Source: Bryoerythrophyllum caledonicum (lineage: Eukaryota; Streptophyta; Bryopsida; Pottiales; Pottiaceae). From it: DNA of 64,000 nucleotides. Below are positions 45,160 through 57,529 of this stretch, piece after piece. Position numbers and translations under genes: made by a program. The notes beneath the pieces were generated by a model that was not told where the DNA came from, made no database searches, and saw only the letters and a program-made list of their open reading frames with translations. The stretch lies in the NCBI GenBank assembly GCA_963971425.1, contig OZ020525.1, positions 9,283,560 through 9,347,559 of the forward strand, in the 5' to 3' direction. Numbering within the stretch: the stretch's first letter is position 1; every line of letters starts with the position of its first letter.

Positions 45160-47290
45160 AATGACAAATGTTTAAGTGGTCTTGGGTTGTTAAAAAATTA
45201 TAAAAGTGGAAAAAAGAAATGAGGAAGGTGTAAGTGGTCTTGTAAGTTGTGATGTTTCAAATTCTAAGAGTAATTAACAAAAATTGGGAATGGACGAACT
45301 ATTCTAAAAATTGCAAGAGTAACTAAGAAAATGGAAAAGGCGAAAATAGTCTTTGGCTTTAGGAAAATTGAAAAGAGTGACTTAAAAAAAATGGGTAAGA
45401 TTTAGAGTTGTTGGGTTGTTTTAAAATTTTGAAGCATTAGACAAAAAATTTACGGAAATGAATGAAGTGGAATAAAAATGTTTTAAAAATGTCCCTACTT
45501 TTAATAGAATTTTTTTATAAATTTACAAGTGGTCTTCAATTTTAGGGTAGCTCAAAACAGTGAATAAAAAACTTTATGAATGGTTGAAGGGGTCTTGGGA
45601 TCTTTTAACAATTCCAAGAGTAAATGAATAAAATGGGAAAGTGTAAGTGGTCTTTGAGTTTTTTAAAACTCACAATAATGGATACATTTTATTAGGAAAG
45701 GCACCGTAGGTTTTCTTTGGGTACGTGTTTAGAAGTTACAATACTTAAAAGAGTGGATACAGAAATGAACCAAGTGGCAATGGGTCTTGGAGTGTTCTAT
45801 ACATAAATTGAGTGGTAAAGACAATGGAAAGGTGAAAGTGGTCTTTGGGTATCTTAAAACTCACAAAAATAAATAAATTCAATTAGGTAAGGTATAAGTT
45901 TTCTTCTGGATAAATTATTTAATGGACTTAGAGGAACACTTGAAACTAAAAATATATTAATGGCTTAACTTAAATGCACATATAACATATATTTTTTATA
46001 CATAATATTTTTAAGTTGATTAAATATGGGATTATTTGCTCATTAATTTAAATAATATCATATAGCATGCTTGTTAATATAGTAGTTCTAGTAATTCATT
46101 CTTTAAATTCATGAACTTGGTGGCAAATATTTGAGTGGTTGTTAAAAAATCACAAAAGTGGGGGGAAAAATGAAGAAGGTGAAAGTGGACTTTAAGTTTA
46201 GGAAAACTAAAAAGAGTGTATTAAAAAAAATGGATAAGGTTTAGAGGTGTTGGGTTGTCTTAAAAATTTGATGACAAACATAAATGACAACCTACTGCCT
46301 TTAAAAAATTAAAAAATAAACAGAATGAATGAATTGGTCTTAAGCTTCTCTGAAAATTGCAAGAGTGAACGAAAAAAAATTGGAGAATGAATAAGTAGTC
46401 TTTGGTTCAAGAAAGACTCAAAAGACTGAATAAAAAACATAAGAAATGGTTGAATTGGTCATCAAGTGTTTCTTACATCTAAAGATTGTAAAAAAATAAA
46501 AATGTGTGAGTGCTTATCATGTGTTTTTAAATAGAAACCCATTGAAGAAGTAATTGAAAAATGCTGAAGTGCTCTTCATATGTTTGGAAACTTGGAAGGT
46601 TAAAAAAAGTAAAATGGGAATGCATGAGTGGTCTTGGGTAGTTAGAGAAATTGCAAGAGTGACTAGAAAAAATTGGGAAATTAAACAATGGTCTTTTGTT
46701 TAGTCAAAAATAAAAAGAGTGAATAGAAAAAATGGAAAATGGGTGAAGTGCTCTTGAAGGGTTTCAAAGATTTGAATATTGAAAAAAAAATTGGAAATGT
46801 GTAAGTGTTTTTTGGGTCTTTTAAATTGCCCCGAGTTTGAAGAAAAAAATGGGAAAACTTAAAGTTGTCTTAGGGGGTTTTAGGAGTGAATTAATAAAAC
46901 AGGAAAGGTTGAAGTGATCTTGGTTGAAGTGCTTCTTGGTTGTTTTACACATGAAAAGACTGAAAAAAATGGAAAAACTTGAAGTGCTCTTCTGGTGTTT
47001 GGAAACTTAGAAGGTTAAAAACAAAATAATGCACATGGATGAAGTGGTCTTGGGCTGTTATCAAATTTGCAAGACTGAATGACAAAAATTGGGAATTTGT
47101 CAAGTGGTTTACCATTTACACAAAACTCAAAATAATGAATAAAAAGAATGGGAAATCGTTGAATTGCTCATGGGTTTAGGCATAAGTCTCAATATTATAT
47201 AAAAAAGGGAAAGTGTGTAAATGCTCATTGGATGTTTTATAACTAAAATCATTGAATAAAAAAGGCTAAGGTTGCGGGAAAATTGGGGTG
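45160..47290. repeat. ~75-bp diverged minisatellite inside CACTA element 2
   Basis: More than twenty units recur with the pattern AAGTGGTCTT(G/T)GG, a T-rich stretch, AAAA..., AAGAGTGAAT and AAAAATGGGAAA. Noncoding. Confidence 0.7.
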
Positions 47291-47764
47291 TTTATAAAGT
47301 TGAAATAGTAAATGCAAAAGTTCTACATGAGTCTACTTAACCGAGGAACATATTTTGCACTTCCTTATCACAGTGTTTATTTTCTTTGGCCTAGCCACTT
47401 CTTCATAGTTTTCCTTTTGAGTACAAACATTTCAAAATGGTGATGAATAGAGCTATGTATATTCCTAAATTACAGATTGGATGAACTTAATACATATTCA
47501 AAGAGCGGCCAAGGATGCAACAACTTGAAGAGAGTAGATAACCACACATGTTGTATTAATGGCTTTCCTACATTGCAAAATACACCATAATCAATAATAT
47601 TCAAATCATTCACTTACAACTTGAAGTTTTTCAACTATAGTTGGCGTTACAATTGCCATCATTTAAGACTAGACATCATCGAAGATGTCACCAAATATGT
47701 GTATGAAAATGTCACTACAAACATGGAGTATCCAAAATGACGTCCCCCATGACATTGGTGTCGA

Positions 47765-47864
47765 CATCCTCAACGGAACTACGTCATCCTCAACTTAACT
47801 ACGTCATCATCAACGGAACTACGTCATCCTCAACTTAACTACGTCATCCTCAACGGAATTGTTG
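47765..47864. repeat. 20-bp tandem repeat, five units
   Basis: CATCCTCAAC(GGA/TTA)ACTACGT alternates between the two variants through five units; each carries the ACGTC motif found in the subterminal zones. Confidence 0.85.
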
Positions 47865-47899
47865 TAGAAGACCGCTTAGAGCAGAAGTATTTAAACATA

Positions 47900-48540
47900 A
47901 AGATGAATATCATCAAAGGCCGGATCACCTTTCATCCATAGTGGATGAAATTTGTCGTATCGAAGGAAGAGCGGAAGGGCAACTTACACAAAAGCAACCT
48001 CCACATCACTCACACTTTACTTGTAGAAATGTGGGTGAGAGCAAACTCAACTTAGGTGATAGCAATGGCAGGTGGGGAGCGGCGAAGCTCACTACAATGC
48101 TAAGAGGAGGGAAATTAGGAGAACAACAAGGAGTAGAGAGAGGTGACTTGAAGGTTGGAGCAAAGCAATGGCGGCTATGGCGGCGGCTATGGCTAGAGCC
48201 ATGGAGCGGTGAGGACGGAACTAGCTGGGAACAAGGAAGGCAGTTTGCGGCAGATCAAGACGGCAAGGGGAGAGCTTAAAGGGAAGAAGAACAAGGACAA
48301 GAGGAGGTTTGGCCATAGCCAGCTAACCCCAGCCATAGTTGACCTCAGCCATGGCTAGGAAATCCTAGCTATAGCCAAGTTCAGTGCTCGCCACCACAAA
48401 GAGGCTGCAATTGCAGCAAGGGTGAGCTCAAGTATTTGTAAATTTACACGTTAGTACCTCCTTCTCCCGTGCTTTTTTTATACTCACAAAAGAATTATTG
48501 ACGTCCTTCCTTGATGTGAATGTATGCGCTTTATCACGTA
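47900..48540. other. Noncoding interior of CACTA element 2
   Basis: This contains an open frame at 47941-48279 with no domain and several short inverted copies of (G)GCCATAGCCA / TGGCTATGGC (about 48170-48375). Confidence 0.4.
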
Positions 48541-48909
48541 GACCATGGTGCTAGGGAGGCTACCGTTCGACCCCGAGGTAGATGTAGAAGTGGCAAAGGA
48601 GTACTAGCGGCAGCAAGTGGACAAGTGCAAGGTCCATCCTAATTACGCAAGAGAGATTGATAAGGTACGTAGTCGTATCGCCGAGATCAAGTATATCAAG
48701 CTATGAATACGGGCAATGAAGTAGTGGGTGAAGAGAACATAAAGGAGCAAGAGGCGGTTGAACCCCTTTCTAGCAATGAGGCAGACGTCCAAGTACACAC
48801 AAAGTCCATGAACTCCTTCTTTGGAAATTCTTTGAATCCTCTTGCCGTTGAAGATGATGTACTTTGCGACTTGAACGCGGTAGATATGACATCTTCACGT
48901 CAGTTGTGA
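48541..48909 (+). pseudogene. Possible gene remnant inside CACTA element 2
   Basis: 48541-48705 reads LGRLPFDPEVDVEVAKEY, a stop, then VDKCKVHPNYAREIDKVRSR, and 48703-48909 is an acidic open frame. The composition looks coding rather than repetitive. It could be a relic of the transposase or its partner, or a captured exon; I cannot assign a family. Confidence 0.3.
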
Positions 48910-50128
48910 CGTCCTGGTTGACATCGCAAATAACATAGTGTTATGTCATTGAAGACGAGGGCAGTTCCTCTAATTTACATGGAGCGTTGCTCTAAAATTA
49001 TAGATTGTCCTTTGCACTTTAATATGTCATCTCTATGAACTCTTGCAGAAAGAGAGTGAAGCACAAGGTGAGCCATCAACCTGTCGATGATGTGCTACAA
49101 AAACATCAAAGCAGACAACTACTGCCGTAGGAAGCAATGGCCCAACACCAAAGCGAGCCAATCTACCCAAGCCTCTACAGGTTCTGTTAAACAAATGATG
49201 CTACCATGACTTCATTGATGTCACAACGTACGAGCAGTGTCTTTTGGGATGTTTGAAACAACATCTCCCATTTTTTATTGCGTTAAATGAGACATGATGT
49301 ATATATCATAGTTGGATTTAGTAGAACATGAAGATGTATTATTTGTTGTTGTTATAGACGACGAATGCAACAACGGTGTTGTTGGGTTCACCACCGTGCA
49401 TCTTTCTCATCAGTGCTAACATCATGGCTTGTCTGTATTCATCTTTAGTCCACGCTAAAGTAGACACCACATATTTAGCCATACTTGTTGTGCATGTTAC
49501 AATAAATGTTGAAATAAACAAAGAGAATGTGCAAGTGAACATGGACTCCAACATGGCAAATGTGAATGTGAACATATTGTAGGACGGGTTGTTGACGTTT
49601 AGCATCAGCTCTCAATGTTCGATGTGGTGTTGTAAGAAACGCGCCATTATTAAGGAAAACATATTCCATAATATGGACATGTTTGACTTAACATCAATTC
49701 TAACAACCCTGGGTGGAGATAAAATGCCCAAAAATTGATGACGTCAGCTGGGGTGGACTGTACACGTCATGCCAGGGGATCTACGTCAGCAAAGTACAAA
49801 ATTTTACGCCACCGCGCGGTCAAATTGGTGTTGGATGAAAAAAAGTCCCACGTGGCAAAATCCCCCGAAATCAATGCTTATGTGGACATGTACATCCGTC
49901 CACGTGGAGCCTTTCCCAAAGCAATTCAGACCTTATTCTTTAAGACGTCATGATGTTGACAACCCCAAATCACCCGTGTCACATAAAATTTGGCATGTTT
50001 TTTGCCTGTCTCGGGAGTCGGTTGACGGATTTTAGGTGACATCAACATCAACGTCGGAGCATGTTTTTTTTGACATTCATACATGTTTGACGACGCGTTA
50101 CATAAAACGCAGGTTTTTTATAGTGTGG

Positions 50129-51620
50129 ATCTAACCCAAATACATACTTCACACCAAGAAACATATGTGGCAACCTTGTCATACATGCCAGTCCACCAAT
50201 ATTGGTTGCATAACATCAAATGAGCCTTGTCGCACACTAAAATGACCTAGGTCTTTGTGTACTTGCCGTACCAACAAAGCCATCTAATCTAGCCTGAGAA
50301 CTATGCGCCTAGTCCCATCCGGCCACACCCGAAATAAAAGGCGTTCTCACAATGGAACTTTGCTATCCGGTGCCCAAATCAATCATGCTCCATTGCAGAA
50401 AAATTGGAGGAAGTGTCCAATGTTGTAACTTGTGTAAGACTAGACCGTCTTTCTACACATTGCTAATAACTTGGGCCCTATTTGGTTCCTCATATCTTGT
50501 CAAATCAGGCAACGTTGATGCGGAGCCAGACATCAACGTGAGGTAAGCTGTTGCATGCCACATTGGGACTGACTCTCTGTCACAGTCCCTATGCCACCTG
50601 GCACTAGTCAGATCCTCCTCCAAAAGACTTTGATTGTGAGATAGACCATCCGCATCCAACTTTGTGATGCCCGCCCGATGTACAACCTCAAAGTCATACT
50701 CTTGAAGCAATAAAGCCTATATGGCAAACTTGCCAGTAAGCTTATTAGACTCCATGAGCCTCTTCAAAGGCTGATGGTCGGTCACCAACGTAAAACGTTG
50801 CCCATACAAATAGGTCCTAAAATGAGCTATGGACCAAACTATGGCTATAGCCTCTTCCTCATAGGATGAATAGCTGGACTCCGCGTTGTTGTTGCTCCTA
50901 GAAGCAAACGCCACAATGTACTTCCCTCCTTCATCATCCTTATGAGTTAACATTGCCTTCAATTCCATAGGATTTAAGTCTGTATGTAATTGAAAGGGTC
51001 GTGTAGCATCTGGACGCCGCAGCACAAGCGTTGAACCAAGCTTCAGCTTTAAAGTAGCAAACATCTGCTGTTGTTCCCGTCCCCAAGTCCATGGTTGATC
51101 CTTTCCCATGAAAATAGTCAATGGTTTAGCAATCAAGCTAAAGTTCTTGACAAACCGGCGATAGTAATTTGCCAAGCAAAGAAAAGCTCAAAGTCGTGAC
51201 ACGTCGGTTGAGGCAGGAATCTTCTTCAACGCATCTACCTCGGCTTGCTACATGCCAAAACACGTAGGAACAATCATATGTCCCAAATATGGCAACCGAA
51301 CGTGGAAGAACTTGCACTTGCCATGGTGAAAGCGCAATTCCCACTGCCGTAACCTCTCAAACACCGCCTAAAGATGCCTCACATGCTCTTGAGGGCTGCT
51401 ACTATTAATGTTAACATCATCAATGTAGCATCAGGCAAATGGAAAACCAGCCAACACTTGGTCTATCACCCTCTAATACTCACCGGATGCGTTCTTGAGG
51501 CCAAATGGGAGAAACTACCAATGATAAAGTTGATCTCTCCGATCGTCATTAACTCTCCAAAATGTAGTCTTCACTCGGTCATCCACCATTTATGGTAACT
51601 TGTTGTGTAAAGAAAGATCA
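50129..51620 (-). pseudogene. Gypsy reverse transcriptase, RNase H and H2C2 finger (PHD-type element)
   Basis: Minus strand, from 51620: reverse transcriptase in broken frames (a frame equivalent to SGEYQRVIDQVLAGF, then DDV near 51415, then WQVQVLP-like), ANYYRRFVKNFSLIAKPLT, RPFQLHTDLNPMELKAML, SSYEEEAIAIVWSIAHFRTY, FTLVTDHQPLKRLM (RNase H), LQEYDFEVVHRAGI, and finally YWWTGMYDKVATYVSWCEVC, the H2C2 integrase finger, at about 50190-50130. CACTA element 2 is inserted immediately after it. Many stops; dead. The 5' part (protease, gag, LTR) is missing. Confidence 0.85.
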
Positions 51621-51990
51621 ATAACCACAATATATTGAGAGTCCTAACCAACATCAAATAAACAAAAAACATATACTAAAATAAGTATACGTAGTACAAC
51701 CTCAGAGAATAACTAGTAAATCACAAGAGTAGTCAAGCGTCTCGCACTCCACAAAGGGAGAATCAACGAGTGCAAGTAGTGTAAGAGAATGTGGAGTTTT
51801 TACTAATGATAAACAATCACTTACAAGCAAAGATAATCACTAAACGCTCTCTAACTCACTCACAAAGCTTGACTTGACAAAGACGTTACCAAAATGAGTT
51901 TCTTTCTGCCATCACTGGCATACCACCCATGCCTTATCTAGGCCTCCTACGTCAAGTTCTCCACCTTAGTAGATAAAGCGCTTGCTGACC
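51621..51990. other. Unrecognised AT-rich segment
   Basis: No coding signal. It could include an LTR piece, but no partner is visible. Confidence 0.4.
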
Positions 51991-52418
51991 CGGCCCAGAT
52001 TCCTTGTTTTTTTAGGACATCAAGCTGAACAGGTGAGGACGTAGCCGGATCCGCGTAGACATCCACGAAAACGTCCTAACACTTGAGACGTCAAAAAGGA
52101 CAGCAGGATTTTTTAAATGACGTCTCGGAGAACGTGCCCCTGCCACGTCAGCGCAAGGGATTGTTCCCGCTAGTCTTGACGGGCAGGGGGGCAGTCCTCA
52201 CTTTTTCAAGAGTGAATAAGGGCGTGGCACCTCTTTCTCTCTCTCTCTTTTTTTTTTTTTTTTTCTCTCTCTCTCTCAGCTCGCTAGGATTTGTGTCTCT
52301 CTCTCTCTCTCTCTCTCTCAGCTCGCTAGGGTTTGTGTCTCTCTCTCTCTCTCTCTCTCAGCTCGCTAGGGTTTGTGTCTCTCTCTCTCTCTCTCTCTCT
52401 CTCAGCTCGCTAAGATTT

Positions 52419-52462
<44 letters not shown>

Positions 52463-53899
52463 TCGCTAGGGTTTGTGTCTCTCTCTCTCTCTCTCTCTCT
52501 CTTTCTGTGTGTACGCGTATAAGAAGTGAGTGCGCGTGTGAGTTGTATGTGCATTGTGTGTGCGTGAGGTGTTTATGTAGTTTCAGGTGTGTGTAGGTGA
52601 GACTTAGATGTGTGTATGTGTGCGTGAGGTTGTGTGTGCGGTGTGTGAGTGTGTGTGTTGAGTGAGTGCGGACGTCTACGGAGTCGTTACTTTCCCCCCT
52701 CGGCGACCAAGAAAGTGGCCCCAGCAAAGGTGGTAGGACATTCTAAACCGCCAATCTCAAAGGTCAGTTCGACATGCTCGGGGCTTGCTTTCCCTCCTAA
52801 TGCGTGGATGCCTTTGATTTTGGCTTAGGAGGGGGTTGAATTGGTTGCAAATGTATGCCAAAGTTCGATTCTGACCTTTGTATTCGTGCGCATAAGGGTG
52901 ATGGAAGTTGGAAGAAGTGAAGGGGACGCCCGCTTTGATGTTCGTGAAGACGTCATCCGGGACATTCACATGTGCACTGAAGATGTCGAAATGGACGTGT
53001 CATTGAGGTGAGGTCAGGACGAGTTAGGTTTCCGTCCAATGCAATGTCACTCGAAGGGCAGTAATCTTAGTTTGTAGGTCGCTAAACAGTGTAGTGAAAG
53101 TGATTAGTGCTCAAGTGGACAGGGTTTTCATACCTTCACTCGTTCTGATGCACGTTTACATGAACGAGTTCCATGTAATCCACACGCTTGTCTGTATGGA
53201 CGTCTGTGAAGTCGTTGGTGTACATGTTACAGTATTCATGCGTTCTCTCGTTTTCGATGACGTCTAAAGCAAACCGGTCGCCACAAACTTGTAGACGTCA
53301 CCGTTGCATTCCTCGAACACAAACAATGTTCAGTAGGACGCCGTTCTTATCAGGAGGATGTCTATAATTACAACCCCACAAACAAACTTGTGCACAAGAA
53401 TTGTCCCAGGAAACACCCCATGAAATAACGACAAGAACGTAGACGTTGAGGTAAACGTCTATTCGTACGTCTACGTAGACATTCAATAGTTCAGTGTGAT
53501 GTCCAGGAGGACATCATCAGCAACCAACAACATCCGAGAATGGGCGCCACATCAGCCGGTGCCACGTCATTTTTCCAGGGGTCCAAGTCAGATGAGAACG
53601 GGTCCACGTCGGCGGACATGTCATGGATGAAAAACATTGTGACGTGTTCCTGCCCATTTTAAAAAATCCCACGTGGCGCTAAGTTGGACGCCAAATGGCA
53701 CGCTCCAGGCCTTCGAAAATACCTCGTCGTTTTGGATGTCCCAAAAACTTTTACACGTTTCTTGGAACATCACGCCGATTTTCTTGGATGTCCAGTGCAC
53801 GTAAACACCCCCGATTTTAGTTAATGCCCCTTTTGATGTCCATATCAATAAAATGCCCGTTTATTTTGACGTCCCAGAAACCCTTGTTTTCTTATAGTG
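51991..53899. mobile_element. CACTA-like element 3, right end clear
   Basis: The right end, reverse-complemented, is CACTATAAGAAAACAAGGG, close to CACTA element 2, and the adjoining 800 bp are dense in GACGTC/GACATC motifs. The left end is uncertain: TTTTTTTAGGACATCA at about 52006 resembles the inner part of the terminal repeat, so the outer bases may be lost. No target duplication can be shown. There is no transposase; the element is probably non-autonomous. Confidence 0.6.
52225..52502. repeat. (CT)n array with a CT/AGCTCGCTAGG minisatellite
   Basis: Five tandem units, each a (CT)n run of varying length plus CAGCTCGCTAGG(G/A)TTTGTGT, follow a T tract. A GT-rich stretch continues to about 52670. 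Confidence 0.9.
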
Positions 53900-55989
53900 A
53901 CACATCCGTGCAAACATATGCTATACTAAAATAGACGACCCTATGTTGTCCAGAAACCCCCCCCCCCCGAGCTCACGTATCTCCAAGGGACATAAACCCG
54001 GCCCAACCTATGCACAATTCGTGACCTAGATCTAATCACAGATTCTGGAAGGGCCTAAACCATAAACTGAATTCGGTGCCAAATGCCATGCATCCATTGT
54101 ATGACACCTAGAAACCACTAGCTTCAAGATTACATACAGTATCCGAAGAAGCGTATCTCAGATACTTTAGAACTTGCATGTAACAAAGTCGTTAAGGTAC
54201 ACAGAGATGGTCTGGTCTCCATGGTGGGGATGCATGTCGATAAAAGCCCACATATTCGTGCATGATGCCCCTAAATCAACCCCCATTACAAGAAGTATCG
54301 CGTATTGCACAACTCCTTCTCACCCTAAAGCCGCAACCTCCTTCAACCTGCATGTCATATGCATCTCACCATGAAACTGGTTCCAAACCACTTTGATGTG
54401 CGTTGTAGACCGAGCCTCTTATTTTCTATGTGTATATCATGCAGTGGTAAACGACGTCTTTACAGTGGAGTAGACCTTCTAACTTCAGAACAGACCCTAA
54501 ACAATTACCACCAAAATTACCTCAGAATGTCGAAGGTTAAGAAAAGTCGACAACAGTGCGGCCGTACCAGTGACCGTTTTTTGTAGACGTAAACATTCCT
54601 CGGCTTGGCGTCTGCAGAGGAATTGAGGAATGACGACCAACCTACGGCGTACTTCACATTCTTCCGATGCCCAGGTATAGTGGGCTTCTTTCTATTTGGA
54701 CAACACGTAGTGGAGTGCGATCTTAAACCATCCTAGAACTCGTTGTATCTGGGGCTGCGGACACAGTCAAGATTAGAAGATGTCATTGTCGACGACAATG
54801 TCGCTTCACCAAAACTCCAGCAACATTCACAAAGAGGAAGAAAGGAAGGACTTACCTAGTACCTTGGTATGCGGTGTGAGATTTTGGTGGACTCGCGATC
54901 AAGGCTCCGATTTTTTCTCATGTTGTGTGTTGCATGGACCATGCTCCTCGAAGTTTAAGGATCAAGCGTGCACTCGGCGCAGAGACCATCTTCACCACCG
55001 CCGCACTCACTCAATCCCCTGGAGTAATGACTTACGGCCGCCATGCAACTCTCCAAAGTTTGAGCGTCGTCCTCATTAAATTCCTGCATAGCAAGTAATT
55101 CAACAAGAAAATCCACTGCCATTCGGCTGACAGCTTTTCTGCATTCGAGGAAGGCACGTGTTGCAATCTAAGCTGCCCAATCCTTTACTGTGTTTCAGTA
55201 TATTACATACCGCAGGATATGAAAAATATACCATATATACAGCGAAGAATATCAAGAAACTCACTGCCCGAAAAACTTGATTTGACCCAAAATTATGGGA
55301 AAAAAACCATTTTTTAGGAAAAAATTATGTTCAAAGATAGATTAATGTATGATGTATATGATTCGATAAGTAATCGAAGCAGGAAACACCATTGATCCCT
55401 ATTTTAGGAGCCTTGATAGCATGTTTTTTAGCAATAAAAGTGAAAAGAACTTGCCGATCTAGAATTTCCAATCAAAATATATGAACACATTGTGGCGTGG
55501 ATGTGTCCTAAAAGTTTCAAAGTATTTTGCATCCTAGAACTCTAAAAATCAGCATATTTGTTGGATTTTGTATACTTGTGACAAGTATGTACTGATGAAA
55601 GATATACCTAGATTGGCCAAACCGTTAGTCAAAACTAAATTTGCCTGTGGTTTCCAAACTTTTAATCAAGTTACCTTCCACATTCCATCAGTGGAATTCA
55701 AAGATTGGTCGATCATTTTCACTTTCGGGCAGTAGAAGGTTTGTGACTATTTCCAAAGCCATTTGTGACACTATTTATATACCACCTTAGTGGACTTTCA
55801 CCCTCATGCCCATATTCTACAATGTATATTCCAGAATCACAGCATATTATTAGATAGTATGAAGAAACTCCCTCATGGTGTCCACATAAGGGCCTTGTGC
55901 CATCTAAAAAGAGGCCAAGGAAGTAGAAATAAAAAATTAACAAAATAAATGCTCCATACTAAAGTAGCTCCCATCAAAATCCCACTTCA
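53900..55989. other. Unrecognised stretch
   Basis: No domain is recognised in any frame. A C10 run lies near 53960. Open frames at 54780-55079 and elsewhere look incidental. From about 55200 the sequence is AT-rich. Confidence 0.45.
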
Positions 55990-56009
55990 CGATAATAATG
56001 TAACTTCTA

Positions 56010-56820
56010 CAAATAATTCTTCTTCTTCTTCTTAACCTTCTATTCTTCCTCTTCTTTCCTTCTACCTCTTCTATTCTTCTTCTACTTCTACTTTTCTTCT
56101 TCTTCTTCTTCTCCTCCTCCTTCTTCTTAACCTTCTATTCTTCCTCTTCTTTCCTTCTACCTCTTCTATTCTTCTTCTACTTCTACTTTTCTTCTTCTTC
56201 TTCTTCTCCTCCTCCTTCTTCTTCATCTGCTTCTTCTATGTCTTCCTCTTCTTCATCTTCCTCTTTTTTGTCTTCTTCTTCTTTTTCTTCTTCTTCTTCT
56301 TCTCCTCCTTCTTCTTCTTCATCTGCTTCTTCTATGTCTTCTTCTTCTTCTTCATCTGCTTCTTCTATGTCTTCTTCTTCTTCTTCATCTGCTTCTTCTA
56401 TGTCTTCTTCTTCTTCTTCTTCTTCTTCTTCTTCTTCTTCTTCTTCTTCTTCTTCTTCTTCTTCTTCTTCTTCTTCTTCTTCTTCTTCTTCTTCTTCTTC
56501 TTCTTCTTCTTCTTCTTCTTCTTCTTCTTCTTCTTCTTCTTCTTCTTCTTCTTCTTCTTCTTCTTCTTCTTCTTCTTCTTCTTCTTCTTCTTCTTCTTCT
56601 TCTTCTTCTTCTTCTTCTTCTTCTTCTTCTTCTTCTTCTTCTTCTTCTTCTTCTTCTTCTTCTTCTTCTTCTTCTTCTTCTTCTTCTTCTTCTTCTTCTT
56701 CTTCTTCTTCTTCTTCTTCTTCTTCTTCTTCTTCTTCTTCGTCTTCTTCTTCTTCTTCTTCGTCTTCCTCTTCTTCTTCCTCCTCTTCTTCTTCCTCCTC
56801 TTCTTCTTCGTCTTCTTATA
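56010..56820. repeat. (CTT)n microsatellite, about 800 bp
   Basis: A pure CTT run (about 56402-56740, near 113 units) is flanked by interrupted CTT/CCT. A 98-bp segment with CTTAACCTTCTATTCTTCC is tandemly duplicated (about 56030-56126 and 56127-56224). The poly-Ser and poly-Lys frames are by-products. Confidence 0.95.
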
Positions 56821-56861
56821 GTTCAACTCTTCCATTTCTACTTCTAGTTCTTCTACTCCCG

Positions 56862-57495
56862 ACAAACGACCCTCTCGGAAACGAGACGTACACATCCAAA
56901 AATACTTGGAAGACAAATACAAACAATTTTTTGAATTCTCACCAAAAATCCTGTTGCCTCTAACTTCCAAAATAGAACTCCGATTCCAAATCCAAGGATA
57001 GATATGGATTCAGAAGTGCCTAATTAGTTGGTTTTGATATGTGATGCCAAAAAATTTGAAAAAAAATAAAAATAAAAATAAATCGGCCAAAGCTCCACAA
57101 ATGACCCTCTCGAAAACGAGAGGTACACATCCAAAAATACTTGGAAGACAAATACAAACAATTTTTTGAATTCTAACCAAAAATCTTGTTGCTTCTAACT
57201 TCCAAAATAGGACTCTGATTCCAAATCCAAGGATAGATTTAGATTCACAAGTGCCTAATTAGTTGGTTTTGATATGTAATGCCAAAAAATTTGAAAAAAA
57301 TAAGAATAAAAAAAAGTCAGCCGAAGCTCCACAAATGACCCTCTCGGAAACGAGAGGTACACATCCAAAAATACTTGGAAGACAATTACAAACAACTTTT
57401 GAATTCTCACCAAAAATTTTGTTGCCTCTAACTTCCAAAATAGAACTCGGATTGCAAATCCAAGGATAGATTTGGATTCAGAAGTGCCTAGTAGA
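56862..57495. repeat. 234-bp tandem repeat, 2.7 units
   Basis: Units start near 56862, 57097 and 57331, each with GACCCTCTCG(G/A)AAACGAGA, CATCCAAAAATACTTGGAAG, a TTTTGAATTCT block and AGAAGTGCCTA. The last unit ends exactly next to the polypurine tract of the gypsy element that follows. Confidence 0.9.
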
Positions 57496-57502
57496 AGTGT
57501 AG

Positions 57503-57516
57503 CCCCCCCCTTTAAA
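57503..57516 (-). promoter_or_regulatory. Polypurine tract of gypsy element 2
   Basis: On the minus strand, TTTAAAGGGGGGGG lies 14 bp after the pol stop codon (57530-57532), where plus-strand priming would occur. No LTR beginning with TG follows; tandem-repeat DNA does. Confidence 0.6.
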
Positions 57517-57529
57517 GGGTAACTTGCCC

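Larger units (their letters stand above)
44543..50125. mobile_element. CACTA/EnSpm element 2 (5.6 kb)
   Basis: The left end CACTATAAGAAAACC and right end (reverse complement CACTATAAAAAACC) are flanked by TGG on both sides (44540-44542 and 50126-50128). It sits inside the integrase of a gypsy element, right after the zinc-finger motif CEVC, and the gypsy frame resumes on the other side. Both subterminal zones are dense in GACGTC/GATGTC-like motifs, typical transposase-binding arrays. No intact transposase is found; short frames at 48541-48910 may be remnants. Confidence 0.85.

Noticed and set aside
47941-48279. 112-codon open frame in CACTA element 2
   Set aside because: Trp/Gly/Arg-rich translation of repetitive GC-richer DNA with no domain and no promoter context.
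50234-50250. A CACTA-like start (CACACTAAAATGACC) as the left end of CACTA element 3
   Set aside because: It lies within the H2C2/integrase coding part of the gypsy element and its continuation does not match the right end at 53899.
56238-56970. Poly-Ser and poly-Lys reading frames of about 240 and 190 codons
   Set aside because: By-products of the CTT array.
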